From Imtechella halotolerans (lineage in GTDB: Bacteria; Bacteroidota; Bacteroidia; Flavobacteriales; Flavobacteriaceae), in NCBI RefSeq assembly GCF_028743515.2, contig NZ_CP117969.2:1299001-1363000 (forward strand): a stretch of DNA of 64,000 bases, given 5' to 3'. Positions within the stretch are counted from its first letter, which is position 1. Every line of letters starts with the position of its first letter. The position numbers and the translations under genes were made by a program. The notes beneath the pieces were generated by a model. That model saw nothing but the letters and a program-made list of their open reading frames with translations, was not told the origin of the DNA and searched no databases. Shown here piece after piece: positions 40,714 to 50,781 of this stretch.

Positions 40714-42257
40714 GCTTCAATCTCTTTTATAATGTTGTCAATATCGGCACGAAGCTGGTCTATTTTTACTACTGTTTTAGCGACTTCTTTGTTTAGCTCT
40801 ACAATGTCAATTTGTTCGCGGTTGTCTTTGGCTTCTACATAAGAACTTACCGAAAGATTATAATCGTTTTCAGCAATTTTAGTATTGTCGATAGTGGTAG
40901 CCACATGTGCAACTTCAGCTTTACTATCAAACATATCCATAATTTTATCAATATGTTTATTTGTTAGCTCATTATTGTTGGTTACTTTTTTAAAGAAATC
41001 TTCTCCAGTAGCATCAATAAATTGAGTTTTAGGTTCGGTTTTATTTTTTGCCAATACTAAAATATTAACAGCAATAGAAGTACCGTAAAATAAGTTAGGC
41101 GCTAAAGCAATAACGGTTTCTACAAAGTTATTATCTACTAAATATTTTCTAATTTTTTGTTCAGCACCGCCACGATAAAAGATTCCTGGAAAACAAACCA
41201 AAGCCGCTCGTCCTTTACTTGATAAATAACTTAAACAATGTAACACAAAGGCAAAATCAGCTTTCGATTTTGGTGCCAATACGCCTGCAGGCGCAAAACG
41301 GTCGTCATTAATTAACGTAGGGTCGTCAGAGCCAATCCAATGGACTGAGTAGGGCGGATTTGAAACAATGGCATCAAAGGGTTTTTCATCACCAAAATCT
41401 GGTTCTAACAACGTATTTCCTAAGGCAATGTTGAACTTATCATAATTGATATTGTGCAAAAACATGTTCATACGTGCCAAGTTGAAAGTTGTATGGTTTA
41501 TTTCTTGACCAAAAAAACCTTCTTCAATGATATGGCTATCAAAATGCTTTTTTGCCTGTAATAATAAAGAACCGGAACCAGCAGCTGGGTCATAAATTTT
41601 ATTTACAGTGGTTTGCTTGTGCATCGCCAATTGTGCAATTAATTTAGAAACCGTTTGAGGCGTGAAAAACTCACCGCCTGATTTTCCTGCATTAGCTGCA
41701 TAGTTTGATATTAAAAACTCATAAGCATCACCAAAAAGGTCTATTTGGTTATCTTCAAAGTTACCAAAGTTTAATTCTTCAACACCTTTTAAAACAGCTG
41801 CTAATCGACTGTTTTTGTTTTCAACGGTATTCCCTAAACGAGAACTTGTAGTATCAAAATCTGCAAACAACCCTTTAATGTCTTGTTCTGAAGGATATCC
41901 ATTAGCAGAACTTTCAATCGCATTGAAAATTTCTTTTAATTGTGTGTTTAGGTTTGGATTGATATTAGCTGTTTTAGCCATATTTTTAAAAAGTTGGCTT
42001 GGATAAATGAAATAGCCTTTTGTTTTAATAGCATCGTCTTTTATTTCAGGTGTTATGACACTATTTGGTAAATTTGGATAATCAATACTATCATCGCCAG
42101 CTTCAAAATAATTGGTGAAATTTTCACTAATGAATCGATAGAAAAGTGCTCCTAAAACGAATTGTTTGAAATCCCAACCATCAACTGCACCACGAACATC
42201 GTTTGCTATTTTCCAAATTTTATTTTGTAATTCTTGTTTTTGAATTGTACTTGTCAT
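40710..42257 (-). CDS. hsdM: Type I modification methyltransferase HsdM
   Basis: The 515-residue N6-adenine methyltransferase (EcoR124I HsdM is about 520) has an N-terminal helical HsdM_N domain (about 8-150), SAM-binding motif I DPAAGSGS (223-230) and catalytic NPPY (300-303). It methylates host DNA together with HsdS and completes the restriction complex with HsdR. It begins 30 bp after the AbiEii gene and is followed by hsdS with a 4-bp overlap, so it probably shares the promoter in front of the AbiE pair. Confidence 0.95.
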   Translation of the reverse strand: MTSTIQKQELQNKIWKIANDVRGAVDGWDFKQFVLGALFYRFISENFTNYFEAGDDSIDYPNLPNSVITPEIKDDAIKTKGYFIYPSQLFKNMAKTANINPNLNTQLKEIFNAIESSANGYPSEQDIKGLFADFDTTSSRLGNTVENKNSRLAAVLKGVEELNFGNFEDNQIDLFGDAYEFLISNYAANAGKSGGEFFTPQTVSKLIAQLAMHKQTTVNKIYDPAAGSGSLLLQAKKHFDSHIIEEGFFGQEINHTTFNLARMNMFLHNINYDKFNIALGNTLLEPDFGDEKPFDAIVSNPPYSVHWIGSDDPTLINDDRFAPAGVLAPKSKADFAFVLHCLSYLSSKGRAALVCFPGIFYRGGAEQKIRKYLVDNNFVETVIALAPNLFYGTSIAVNILVLAKNKTEPKTQFIDATGEDFFKKVTNNNELTNKHIDKIMDMFDSKAEVAHVATTIDNTKIAENDYNLSVSSYVEAKDNREQIDIVELNKEVAKTVVKIDQLRADIDNIIKEIEA

Positions 42258-42287
42258 TATTTTTTCTTGTAATTTTTTATTGCTTGG

Positions 42288-43091
42288 TTATACCATGAAA
42301 TTTTTAATTTTTCTACTTACTTCTCTTTCCACTTGTTCAAAATCTGGTAAATTTTTGATTTGATCACTCATTGAATTTTTCCAACGTGCTTTGTATTGTG
42401 GCAATTTTTGCTCTAGTTTGGTATGAAAATCTTCGGGATATAGTTCTTTGCTAATGCATTTATTTCGAAATTCATTGGTGTAATATTCAACCTCCATTTG
42501 TTCTACTTCTAATAAATACCATATATCATAATAGTCTCTTGGTTGAGTGCGTTGCATGGTGCATCGTAATTTTTCGACTAATAGTTCTTCTAAAGAATAG
42601 CATAATAGTTTATTATCCTCTAAATCTGAATAATCTACAATAGCATTTTTCACTACTGGTTCAAACTCTAATTTTTCGCTTCTTGATATATCTACTTTTA
42701 CTTTTTTATTGTTTCCAAAACCACCCAATGGGCCTACATAACTTATGTAAAAATTAATACCTCCATCTTCATGCTCGTTATCATCAATTATTTCTAATGG
42801 AATATTGGATTCTTCTTTTATTTCTTCGAAAGACTCTTTAAACCAATCAAAAATTTGCTCGTTTGTTATTTCATTATCTAATAGCGTGAAGTCTAAATCT
42901 TCTGAGAAACGATAGTCTTCAAAATATACTTTCTTTAATACGGTTCCTCCTTTGAATACCAGTATTTTTGAAAGCTGCTCATGGTTTGCTATACCCCAAA
43001 GTATCCAGGATAAAATGTAATCTTTCTCGATTTGTTGGTCACGAACCCCAACTTGGTTTGCTTTCTTTTGTATTTCACCTGGTTTAATCAT
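42288..43091 (-). CDS. AbiEii-type nucleotidyltransferase toxin
   Basis: The 267-residue DUF1814/AbiEii-AbiGii protein shows the nucleotidyltransferase motif KGGT (47-50) and SEDLDF (63-68), then VKVDIS and the EELLVEKLRC lysine motif. In type IV toxin-antitoxin and abortive infection systems this protein transfers nucleotides, in known cases to tRNA, and stops growth. The start overlaps the antitoxin stop by 4 bp. The operon continues into hsdM after 30 bp, an uncommon arrangement in which the toxin stands next to a restriction system. Confidence 0.88.
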   Translation of the reverse strand: MIKPGEIQKKANQVGVRDQQIEKDYILSWILWGIANHEQLSKILVFKGGTVLKKVYFEDYRFSEDLDFTLLDNEITNEQIFDWFKESFEEIKEESNIPLEIIDDNEHEDGGINFYISYVGPLGGFGNNKKVKVDISRSEKLEFEPVVKNAIVDYSDLEDNKLLCYSLEELLVEKLRCTMQRTQPRDYYDIWYLLEVEQMEVEYYTNEFRNKCISKELYPEDFHTKLEQKLPQYKARWKNSMSDQIKNLPDFEQVEREVSRKIKNFMV

Positions 43092-43909
43092 GTGAACATG
43101 GCTGATTTAATAGTTTCTGTATCTAAATTTTGTTGAATACTCCAACGGCTATTTCTTTTACCAGTTTTAGGTAATTCGGTATCTAAAACGATATAAGATG
43201 CTGTCTTTATTTTTTGCAATTCTTGAATTATTTCTGTTTCTATTTCAAAAAGTTCTAGAATGTACCCCAGTCTTTTCAATACCGCCTGAGAATCGAATTT
43301 TATTGTATATTCTAAAAGCTTTTCGTAATCCAATTTATCTTTTGTACTGTAAATTGCTCTTGCTACTTCTACAATGCCCCCCGCGTAATCGGGTTTAAAA
43401 AGACAGTCTATGATTGTTTTTTCTAAATCAGAACAACTTACTTTATTGAAGCTATCAATCCATATTTTTTTTCCACCAAAAAAATGATTTTCATTGTGAT
43501 AGATAAACTGAAATGTGATGTCTTTAATCTTTATTTCTGAAGGTCTTATTTGTTTTGCTACGACAATTTGTTCTTTTAGGGATGGTTGTGTTATTAGATT
43601 ATGGATTTGTAAAGCTGAGTAATACCCAATATAATGTTTAGCATCTTTAACCAAATATTTTACTAACACGTGCCAATCGGGCATAAAGGTTTCTGGGTTT
43701 TCTTCATAAGGAATGATATAGTAAAGACCATCTTTTATCCTCATTAGTAAACCTCTTTTGGTCATATCGCTTAATAATTGCCGAACTGTACTTTCTTTTG
43801 CTTCAGAAAATACATTTAAAGCCATTTTAGAATCAAAACAGATTTTCCCTTTATCATTGAAGTATGATAGAAGTTCGTTTGATTGTGTGGAAATATATTT
43901 ATGTCTCAT
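43088..43909 (-). CDS. AbiEi-type antitoxin/repressor
   Basis: The protein has an N-terminal winged HTH (about residues 1-75, ESTVRQLLSDMTKRGLLMRIKDGLYYI) and a C-terminal AbiEi antitoxin domain. AbiEi proteins repress their own promoter by binding inverted repeats and counter the AbiEii toxin. The frame is open to 43948, but I choose the ATG at 43909 (MRHKYIS): the longer form would place the repeat TATCAGGATAAACC (43918-43931) inside the coding sequence, whereas the shorter form leaves it in the leader as an operator. The chosen product has 273 residues. Confidence 0.85.
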   Translation of the reverse strand: MRHKYISTQSNELLSYFNDKGKICFDSKMALNVFSEAKESTVRQLLSDMTKRGLLMRIKDGLYYIIPYEENPETFMPDWHVLVKYLVKDAKHYIGYYSALQIHNLITQPSLKEQIVVAKQIRPSEIKIKDITFQFIYHNENHFFGGKKIWIDSFNKVSCSDLEKTIIDCLFKPDYAGGIVEVARAIYSTKDKLDYEKLLEYTIKFDSQAVLKRLGYILELFEIETEIIQELQKIKTASYIVLDTELPKTGKRNSRWSIQQNLDTETIKSAMFT

Positions 43910-43917
43910 AGTATCAA

Positions 43918-44015
43918 TATCAGGATAAACCTGACTGCAATGATACAAAATATAAATACAAACTATATTATTTATCTCTTAAATATGTTTTATAGTTCAT
44001 TTATCAGGATAAACC
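43918..44015. promoter_or_regulatory. AbiEi operator candidates: two TATCAGGATAAACC repeats
   Basis: The 14-bp sequence TATCAGGATAAACC occurs at 43918-43931 and 44002-44015. The first copy extends to the dyad TCAGG/CCTGA (43920-43934). The two sites bracket the likely promoter of the abiEi-abiEii-hsdMSR unit. Confidence 0.65.
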
Positions 44016-44268
44016 AAACTATTTAGCTATGAGACCTAAATCTAGGTATCCAATAGGCAATGAAATGAATATTTACTTTAAAAGAAAAAACCTTCATTTT
44101 GTGCGCCGAATCACTAGTAGGCTATTGAAATAAATCTTCGAAGTTATCCTATCAAATAGGCAATACACCTCTATTGAAATTTAATATGGTAAAATGAATG
44201 AGATCAATTATTTATTTCAAAATTTTATACAATTCCTTATTACTGTGAGCCTTCATTATAGGTTTGAT
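44016..44268. other. Remainder of the AbiE-KAP intergenic region
   Basis: Together with the operator region this makes a gene-free stretch of about 360 bp between the KAP gene stop and the AbiEi start. Beyond the operator repeats I see no gene or clear terminator. Confidence 0.5.
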
Positions 44269-47200
44269 TTACTCAAGATTAGGTTGAATAGAGATAATTT
44301 TCATATTAATATCCCATTCATTATTTGCCAGAAAATTTTTAAAATCGAATAAAACATCCAAATTAAGTTCTATTTGTGCATTATTAAAGGGCTTCATCTC
44401 AATTGACATAATTAAATTAACAAAATCCTTAATTTTACTCTTTGCTGTCCTAGTATCCACATTCAATAAGAAAAACCATAAATGGTTTTTCTTATCACTA
44501 AAAATTTCAAATGAAAATTCTGGGTTTAATTGATTATTCTGTTGCATATTTTTGACTAATTCCAAACTATTAGTCTCAAAGATTACTTGTGTTACATTAA
44601 CATATTCATCTTCAATTCCAGAATCTCCCTTGTAGAATTCCTTAGCAACTAATATCCTTTGACTTGCAAGACTAGATTTTTCAAATTTAAATTTCAGAAA
44701 TGGCTTAAACATTGTTGCCTTACAAAGTGAGAAAAACTCAATAAATTCTTTTACCGCTTCGTCATCCCTATACACATGATTTTTCACATATTGATAAAAA
44801 CTCTCTTTATCGTTAAATACTTCGTCAACAAAATCTGATATTTTAAAACTAATGAATGAAAAAGGAGCGAAATTTAAAACTTGAGCACAAAAAAGCTCTA
44901 TATTTTTATCATTCCAAAAACTCTTAATTTTTTTTGCCATATATTCTTTTAGTCCTGGAATCACCTTTAAATCGTGAAATACACTAAAAAAATTAAAGTT
45001 TCTAATATCCCATAAATCTTTAATTTCTTCAATATAACTATCAAATATGGATTTTGATTGTTCAATGATATAGATTTCATCCAGCGGCCAACGTTGGTTG
45101 CCATGCTTTAATTTCCAAACAAAATTTATTATTTTTATTTTATTGACTGTTGAAATAAAACTAGACTCAAAAATATTTTTTTTAATCCAAGGGATCACAG
45201 TCACTTCATAACTAGGATGGTTTAATTTAATGTTAATATCCATTAAATTGACTAATAGTTTTAATAATGAATGTTCATTAAGACCTAAATCTTCTTTTCG
45301 TTCAAATAGTATAAGTGCAATGTTAATTGCCCTTTCAATATTTGTTTGATTATCAGTATTAAAGTATTCAAATCTATTAAGTAGTTGATCTATTTTATTA
45401 TCATTTTGAATAACATCTATTAAAACATTAATTCCATCTATTTCACTTTCTAAAAAAAGATTATTAAATTCCCTTTCCGTTAACAAATCTTCAAATATTC
45501 TTTGTTGCATTAACATTCGAAAATTATTAACCTTTCGTATTGAACTAAAACTGCCTACAATATTTTCGTCTCCAAACAAATAAGCAAGAGTTTTCATTAA
45601 AAGAAATCTATCTTCACAATCAACATTAATAATGTTCTTAAAACATTCATCATCGGTTAGTATTTTCTCAAATATATCATATTTTCTATATTGCGAGATG
45701 TCTTCCTCTTTTGTATTAAAAATCATAAATTTATTCTCACCTTCTGACTTATTTTTCTGATTAGATGATTTAAGTTTGTATATTCCATTTGTTGTATCTT
45801 CGTTCAAATAAAGAAGCCTATTATCATTTAATAATTTTATGAATTTTGGAAATTTCAATTTAAAATATGTGAAATTCATAAAGTCTTTTAAATCAATTTC
45901 TTCTCCAAAATTCTTATAATCATAAATAATTTGATTTATAAATCTTTTTGAATCCCTGAAATTTTTAACATAATAATCAAATAAATTATCACTATCCTTT
46001 AAGGCATTTGTTAATTTAATTTTAAAGGTTTGGTCCCAAACCTTTAAAGATTCAATCAGCTCCTCCAATACATAATTTCTTAAAACAGTTTGTTCAATTT
46101 CAGGAAGAAAAACTTCCAACTGAAAAAATTTATCTATAAAATTAGAATTTAGAATTTTGTTCTCCTTTGATAGCCTATTTAGAACATATTGTTTATCCAA
46201 AGCAACGACAAAAGTTGTGTTGTAAAAATTAGCAGTGTTTCTAATTAATTTCAAGACTTGCATTATTTCATTATCATTTAATCTGTCTAAATCATCCACA
46301 AAGACAATTATTTTTTCATCAATTTCCTTTAACCTACAATTTATATCATCGTAAATTAATTTTGCAGGTTGATCAGATATTCTTGAAATATGCTTATCAA
46401 AAAGTCCCGATAAATTTTTATTATGATACAAATCAGTAAGTTTATTTGAATATTCTAAAATTTGATCCGAAAGTTTCCCATTATAAAGAGATAATTTATT
46501 GCTTAATGCCATAAAAAATTCATTAATTATGTCATCTTCTTTATGGTTTAAGTAAGGAAGGAAATGAACAACAATTGGTTTGTCATTCTTTTTCAAGGTT
46601 TTTAAATATGCTCTATCTTTTAATTTATCTATCAATAAATTAATAATACTTGATTTGCCGTTACCAAATGGACCAACTAAACCGATGGAAAATGAATTTA
46701 GATGATTTTCTTTAACGAGTACCGAACTTAATCTTTTCACAATAAAAGAATAACCCAATTTATCATTAGCTATTTCATCCAATGGGTCATCATTTTTAAA
46801 TTCATTATTGTCAGATGATTTTTCCATGAATGGTTTTACAAAATGTCTATTAAACAATTTATAAACATAGAATGCCAAAAAAAGATACAATGGTCCTAAA
46901 AAATAAAAAACGTAATTAATTTTAAAAATGCTATCTAAGAGAAAAGTCCATTGTAGATCATCCTTTTTAACATAAAAGTAAGTTACTAAAAAGCATATTG
47001 AAGAGTATATGTAAACCTCTAAAAATGAAGCTAAGTACTTATATTTTATAAAATTCCGTATTAAACGACTTATTAAGATTAATGATATCAGGATAATTAT
47101 TAAGTCTAACCAAAAATTTAAAAAAGGAGGATCAATGATTAAATATTTCTCAATAAAGTTAATAATCTTATTGTTGTAAATAAAAAATAAAAAAAGAGGA

Positions 47201-47334
47201 ATTAAAACCATCCATATTTTTGGGAAGGATAATTTGTAATTAAAACTACGCCATATTTTAATCAAAAATATTTTCAAACTAGAATTTTTTAAATTAGGTA
47301 TTTTATAATGGTATAAGAATTTTTGACTTTTCAA
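44269..47334 (-). CDS. Membrane-anchored KAP-family P-loop NTPase
   Basis: The 1021-residue protein has four predicted transmembrane helices (about 41-55, 75-92, 103-122, 138-158). A KAP NTPase domain follows, with Walker A GPFGNGKS (221-228) and Walker B IIVFVDDLDRL (342-352). The C-terminal 600 residues are a helical region of unknown role. KAP NTPases are found in phage-exclusion proteins such as PifA and in several defence systems, where membrane attachment and ATP hydrolysis are thought to trigger cell death or block phage. Here it stands alone between the R-M/AbiE unit and an OLD nuclease. No Qat-type partner genes are present. Confidence 0.85.
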   Translation of the reverse strand: MKSQKFLYHYKIPNLKNSSLKIFLIKIWRSFNYKLSFPKIWMVLIPLFLFFIYNNKIINFIEKYLIIDPPFLNFWLDLIIILISLILISRLIRNFIKYKYLASFLEVYIYSSICFLVTYFYVKKDDLQWTFLLDSIFKINYVFYFLGPLYLFLAFYVYKLFNRHFVKPFMEKSSDNNEFKNDDPLDEIANDKLGYSFIVKRLSSVLVKENHLNSFSIGLVGPFGNGKSSIINLLIDKLKDRAYLKTLKKNDKPIVVHFLPYLNHKEDDIINEFFMALSNKLSLYNGKLSDQILEYSNKLTDLYHNKNLSGLFDKHISRISDQPAKLIYDDINCRLKEIDEKIIVFVDDLDRLNDNEIMQVLKLIRNTANFYNTTFVVALDKQYVLNRLSKENKILNSNFIDKFFQLEVFLPEIEQTVLRNYVLEELIESLKVWDQTFKIKLTNALKDSDNLFDYYVKNFRDSKRFINQIIYDYKNFGEEIDLKDFMNFTYFKLKFPKFIKLLNDNRLLYLNEDTTNGIYKLKSSNQKNKSEGENKFMIFNTKEEDISQYRKYDIFEKILTDDECFKNIINVDCEDRFLLMKTLAYLFGDENIVGSFSSIRKVNNFRMLMQQRIFEDLLTEREFNNLFLESEIDGINVLIDVIQNDNKIDQLLNRFEYFNTDNQTNIERAINIALILFERKEDLGLNEHSLLKLLVNLMDINIKLNHPSYEVTVIPWIKKNIFESSFISTVNKIKIINFVWKLKHGNQRWPLDEIYIIEQSKSIFDSYIEEIKDLWDIRNFNFFSVFHDLKVIPGLKEYMAKKIKSFWNDKNIELFCAQVLNFAPFSFISFKISDFVDEVFNDKESFYQYVKNHVYRDDEAVKEFIEFFSLCKATMFKPFLKFKFEKSSLASQRILVAKEFYKGDSGIEDEYVNVTQVIFETNSLELVKNMQQNNQLNPEFSFEIFSDKKNHLWFFLLNVDTRTAKSKIKDFVNLIMSIEMKPFNNAQIELNLDVLFDFKNFLANNEWDINMKIISIQPNLE

Positions 47335-47819
47335 ATAAGTTCAATAGCTATAATTAAGGAAAATTTTTCAATTCAATAGTAGCCTTTTCATATATAAAAT
47401 AGTATTAAATACTAGTTCAAAAGCTGAGCAATTTAAATTCTCCTATTTAAGTATTATTATCTAAAGAATTAGGGCCTTAAAATTTAATGCAATTTCTATT
47501 ACGTAAGAAAGTTATTTATTTTCTACACTTTTCCATCCTTATGATATTGCCACAAAATCAATTCTTAAAATATTCTAATTTTAATAGCCTCAACAATTCT
47601 TAATTAGTCATACCATATAGACCTACAATTTAAAGCTACAACAAATTATTCATAGGAAACAAACAGTCCTTTAGAGGTATAATTATTCCGTGAATATTTA
47701 ATCATTTTTTTAAATTAGTTTATTGATAATAGAGTAAAATTTACTGTTCATTTGAAAAATCGTGATATCTCCAAAAAATTTAATATTTTAACCTTTATTA
47801 ATTGAAATTAAAAAATAGC
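47335..47819. other. AT-rich gene-free stretch
   Basis: This 485-bp very AT-rich region between the KAP and OLD genes has no credible frame and no strong hairpin. It presumably contains the KAP promoter. Confidence 0.5.
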
Positions 47820-49529
47820 TCATAATAGTTTAATTCTCTGAAAAACATCCTCTAAATTTTTCAATGTTGATCTTGACAATTTATTTACAAAGTCTTCTTG
47901 TTTATCCTTATAGTCGTAAAACAAGAAACCTAAACACCTCTTTACATCATTAGAATTTGTCAATTCTTGTAAACGAATAGTATCTTCTTCACAAAGATAA
48001 TCTTCAAGGACAAATTTTGGCTTTGTTGAGTTATACAAGTGTATCTTATCCTTTAAAAAATCTCCAAATTCTCTCAGATATTTCTTTTGAGCAGATTTTC
48101 CGGCCTGGTCGTTATCTAATAGTAATACAAAATTATCTGAAAAAGGAATTGCAATACTCAACAATGTTGATGATTGACTAGCACCAGAGCTTGGGATAAT
48201 TTTGATCTGATCATCAATATTTGAAGTGTATCTTTGTAAGATACTCAACATGTAATAATCGGTTATTCCTTCAGTAATTACTATTTTCCCTAGGAAGTCA
48301 TTTGCAAAATTCAAATGCAAAGCTTGATAAATTGGACTCAATGCTCCCTTGTCATTGCTACTTTTGAAATTACCGAAATTTTGAAGAGTAATTTGGGAGC
48401 CTTTTTTTTCTGCAATTTTTACACTTCCCAATTTTATCACTTCAGGATTCAAAAGAAATTGTGAATGTGTGCAATAAATAATTGTATTTTTTTTTGAAAC
48501 AGAATGTAACTCATTTAATAATTCAGTTTGGGCGGAAGAATGAAGATAAGAACCTGGTTCATCAAGTAAAAAAATTGAATTCTCCAATTTTCCTTTATAA
48601 TTAGGATTAAATTTCAACTTAATCATATAGTTGAAGAACCATTGAAAACCTTTACTTCTTTCGCTTATATCAAACGTTCGTGTCCTATCATTATGTGATT
48701 TGTCCTTTACCTTAAATCTAAAAACATTACCTTCATTTGTAATTACTAATTCCAATTTATCGCTATCATCAGCAAAAGATTTCCCGCTTTTTTTAATACG
48801 TTTCCATTCATTTATAATTTCTCTATTTAATGTAGCCTCGACATCAGATAGAATATCCCCTTTCGTGTCAACATTTTGGACTTTAAGATATGAAATTAGG
48901 TGGTTCTCGTCATCCACTTCTCCTATGCCTTCAGTATCAGCACGTTTAAAAATCTCTTCAATTATCTCTTTCCAGTCACGATCCTTTCCTTTTCCAAGAT
49001 TCCTTTTATAAATATAATCCGTTGGAAATTCAATTTCTTCAGGAACCCTATCTGCAAAATCATCGAAATATTGTATATAGGGTAGATTGGAAATAAGAAA
49101 TTTTATAATGTGCTCTTTCACAGCCTCGGAAACACCATCAAGCAGTATTGAATATGGATAATTATCTTGTGAAAGATTGCGTCTTAATGTAAAAATGGTA
49201 TGTTCATCATGTTTAGATAAAATAGAATATTCTTTAGAATCGGTTGTAATTTTTAATTTTGAAATCAAACTCTCCAACTCACCTCTATCCAAAATCAAAT
49301 CAGCACTTATTGTACATTCTTTTGACCCAATTATATATTTATTTTTGAATTCTAAGTGTTCTCCACGATTAAATTTATCTCTAGTTCTATCAAATGCTAA
49401 AATTGCTTTAAGAACAGAGGTTTTACCTGCCTCATTGATTCCAATTATTGGATTGATTTGAAAGTTCAGCTTTAACTTAATTTCTTCAATTGCTCTATAA
49501 TTATTAATTGTAAAACTTAATATTTTCAT
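47820..49529 (-). CDS. OLD-family ATP-dependent nuclease (ABC ATPase plus Toprim)
   Basis: The 569-residue protein has an N-terminal ABC-type ATPase with Walker A GINEAGKTS (30-38), Walker B FLLDEP (320-325) and the switch His355 (CTHSQ). A C-terminal Toprim nuclease domain carries Glu420 (VITEGITD) and Asp472/Asp474 (LLDNDQAG). OLD proteins cut DNA; P2 Old excludes lambda, and Toprim nucleases of this type serve as GajA in Gabija. No UvrD-like GajB gene is next to it, so this is a stand-alone (class 1-like) OLD. It lies in the AT-rich defence part of the island. Confidence 0.9.
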   Translation of the reverse strand: MKILSFTINNYRAIEEIKLKLNFQINPIIGINEAGKTSVLKAILAFDRTRDKFNRGEHLEFKNKYIIGSKECTISADLILDRGELESLISKLKITTDSKEYSILSKHDEHTIFTLRRNLSQDNYPYSILLDGVSEAVKEHIIKFLISNLPYIQYFDDFADRVPEEIEFPTDYIYKRNLGKGKDRDWKEIIEEIFKRADTEGIGEVDDENHLISYLKVQNVDTKGDILSDVEATLNREIINEWKRIKKSGKSFADDSDKLELVITNEGNVFRFKVKDKSHNDRTRTFDISERSKGFQWFFNYMIKLKFNPNYKGKLENSIFLLDEPGSYLHSSAQTELLNELHSVSKKNTIIYCTHSQFLLNPEVIKLGSVKIAEKKGSQITLQNFGNFKSSNDKGALSPIYQALHLNFANDFLGKIVITEGITDYYMLSILQRYTSNIDDQIKIIPSSGASQSSTLLSIAIPFSDNFVLLLDNDQAGKSAQKKYLREFGDFLKDKIHLYNSTKPKFVLEDYLCEEDTIRLQELTNSNDVKRCLGFLFYDYKDKQEDFVNKLSRSTLKNLEDVFQRIKLL

Positions 49530-50359
49530 ATATTCTAGTTTAGGATACAGCTCAAAAAATTTTTGTTTTAAGTCTTAAATTGGATTAAACAATTACTTCT
49601 AGCCATATTTATTATTGAACAACACTCAAATATAAAATTAAATATTCATCCTTGAGTGAAAATTCCTAATTAATGAATACTAATTAGGTAAGATTAATAG
49701 GAGAAATACCCTTAAAGTCACAATATAGCATTTAAATTTAAAAAAGTAGCTTTAATCAATTATGTTAAAATAAGGGTGTTAAATATTTTGAATTTACCTA
49801 GGTGAAGAATATCTATTAACAGGTACCATATACTTAAAGGTTAAATAAACAAATTAGCACTTCTAAGAAGAAATGAATAAATTGTTACTAAAAAATTCAT
49901 AAATCCGATTTGGAAACTAATTAATAAAAATCTCACAAATTTGAAGTGAAATTATACTCATTGCAATATTTTTCATTGTCGGATATTATAAAATAAATCT
50001 CAATGTTTCCTATTTGTAGTGTAAGTTTTTCCATATTTTTCTAAAAACGAATTTTAATTCATTCATTTTCGAATAAAGTCCAATGGTTTTCATATCAAAT
50101 ATCTCGGATTCCCTACCCTAAAAATAGAAGAAAAAAGTTACTTTCTAAGGGAAAATCAATCAATTGAATAATAAAAAAGTAGTGTTTAACTAATCTATAT
50201 TAAGTCTATTATGAAACCTTAAAATTTCGCGGATTTAACATAATAAAGTGTATTAATGATATACATTTCCCTTACTACAAATTAAAATCACTTTAAGAAA
50301 ATAAATTTAAAAAACAAAAATTTTATTAAGTCAACCCTCTATTTAACTATCCAAATATT
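49530..50359. other. Long AT-rich gene-free stretch
   Basis: This 830-bp region between the OLD gene and the XRE regulator is the longest gap in the window. I found no frame with coding character, no repeats and no strong hairpin. It may be decayed gene material or hold the OLD promoter. Confidence 0.5.
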
Positions 50360-50578
50360 TTATACTCTCAATAATTTTAAATCCTTACAAATCTCTCTTA
50401 ATAACTCACATGGATTGGCATCAATGGCTAATGCTATTAAATATAATTCATCAGCCCTGAGTTTTGTGGTGTCATTGCCACTTAATTGACTCAAGCGAGA
50501 CTTACTTATGCCAGTTCTTCTAGAAACCTCCGCCTTATTAATTGATTTTTTAGCTAAATATAGTCCTAAATCAGTCAT
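50360..50578 (-). CDS. Small XRE-family HTH regulator
   Basis: The 72-residue protein is a single Cro/CI-type HTH (HTH_26-like): LGLYLAKKSINKAEVSRRTG, then SKSRLSQLSG in the recognition helix and LYLIALAIDANPCELLREI in the last helices. It is divergent from the HEPN-type gene, with 203 bp between them that contain repeated CTATAC half-sites. It is a likely repressor of itself and of that gene. Confidence 0.85.
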   Translation of the reverse strand: MTDLGLYLAKKSINKAEVSRRTGISKSRLSQLSGNDTTKLRADELYLIALAIDANPCELLREICKDLKLLRV

Positions 50579-50668
50579 TTAATATATCATATTTAACTAC
50601 AAAAATATAGAATGTCTGTACCTTTTTATAAAAAACTCATGCTTTATTTTTGAATTATGATAATATAT

Positions 50669-50695
50669 CTATACATTAGTATAGAAAAACTATAC
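50669..50695. promoter_or_regulatory. Operator candidate: three CTATAC half-sites
   Basis: CTATAC (50669-50674), GTATAG (50679-50684) and CTATAC (50690-50695) alternate in orientation with 4- and 5-bp gaps, between the divergent XRE and HEPN-type genes. This spacing is typical of a dimeric HTH repressor site. Confidence 0.6.
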
Positions 50696-50781
50696 ATAAG
50701 TTGTAATATATCAAACTTCAATGTAATATGGTATTGTCTTAAAAAATTAAATCAAATATTAAGGTTAAAGAAACTCAAAGT

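Noticed and set aside
44269..47334. Qat or PifA-type multi-gene system around the KAP NTPase
   Set aside because: The neighbours are AbiEi and OLD; none of the QatB, QatC or QatD partner types is present.
47820..50578. Gabija defence system
   Set aside because: Only an OLD-type nuclease is present; there is no UvrD-like GajB gene beside it.
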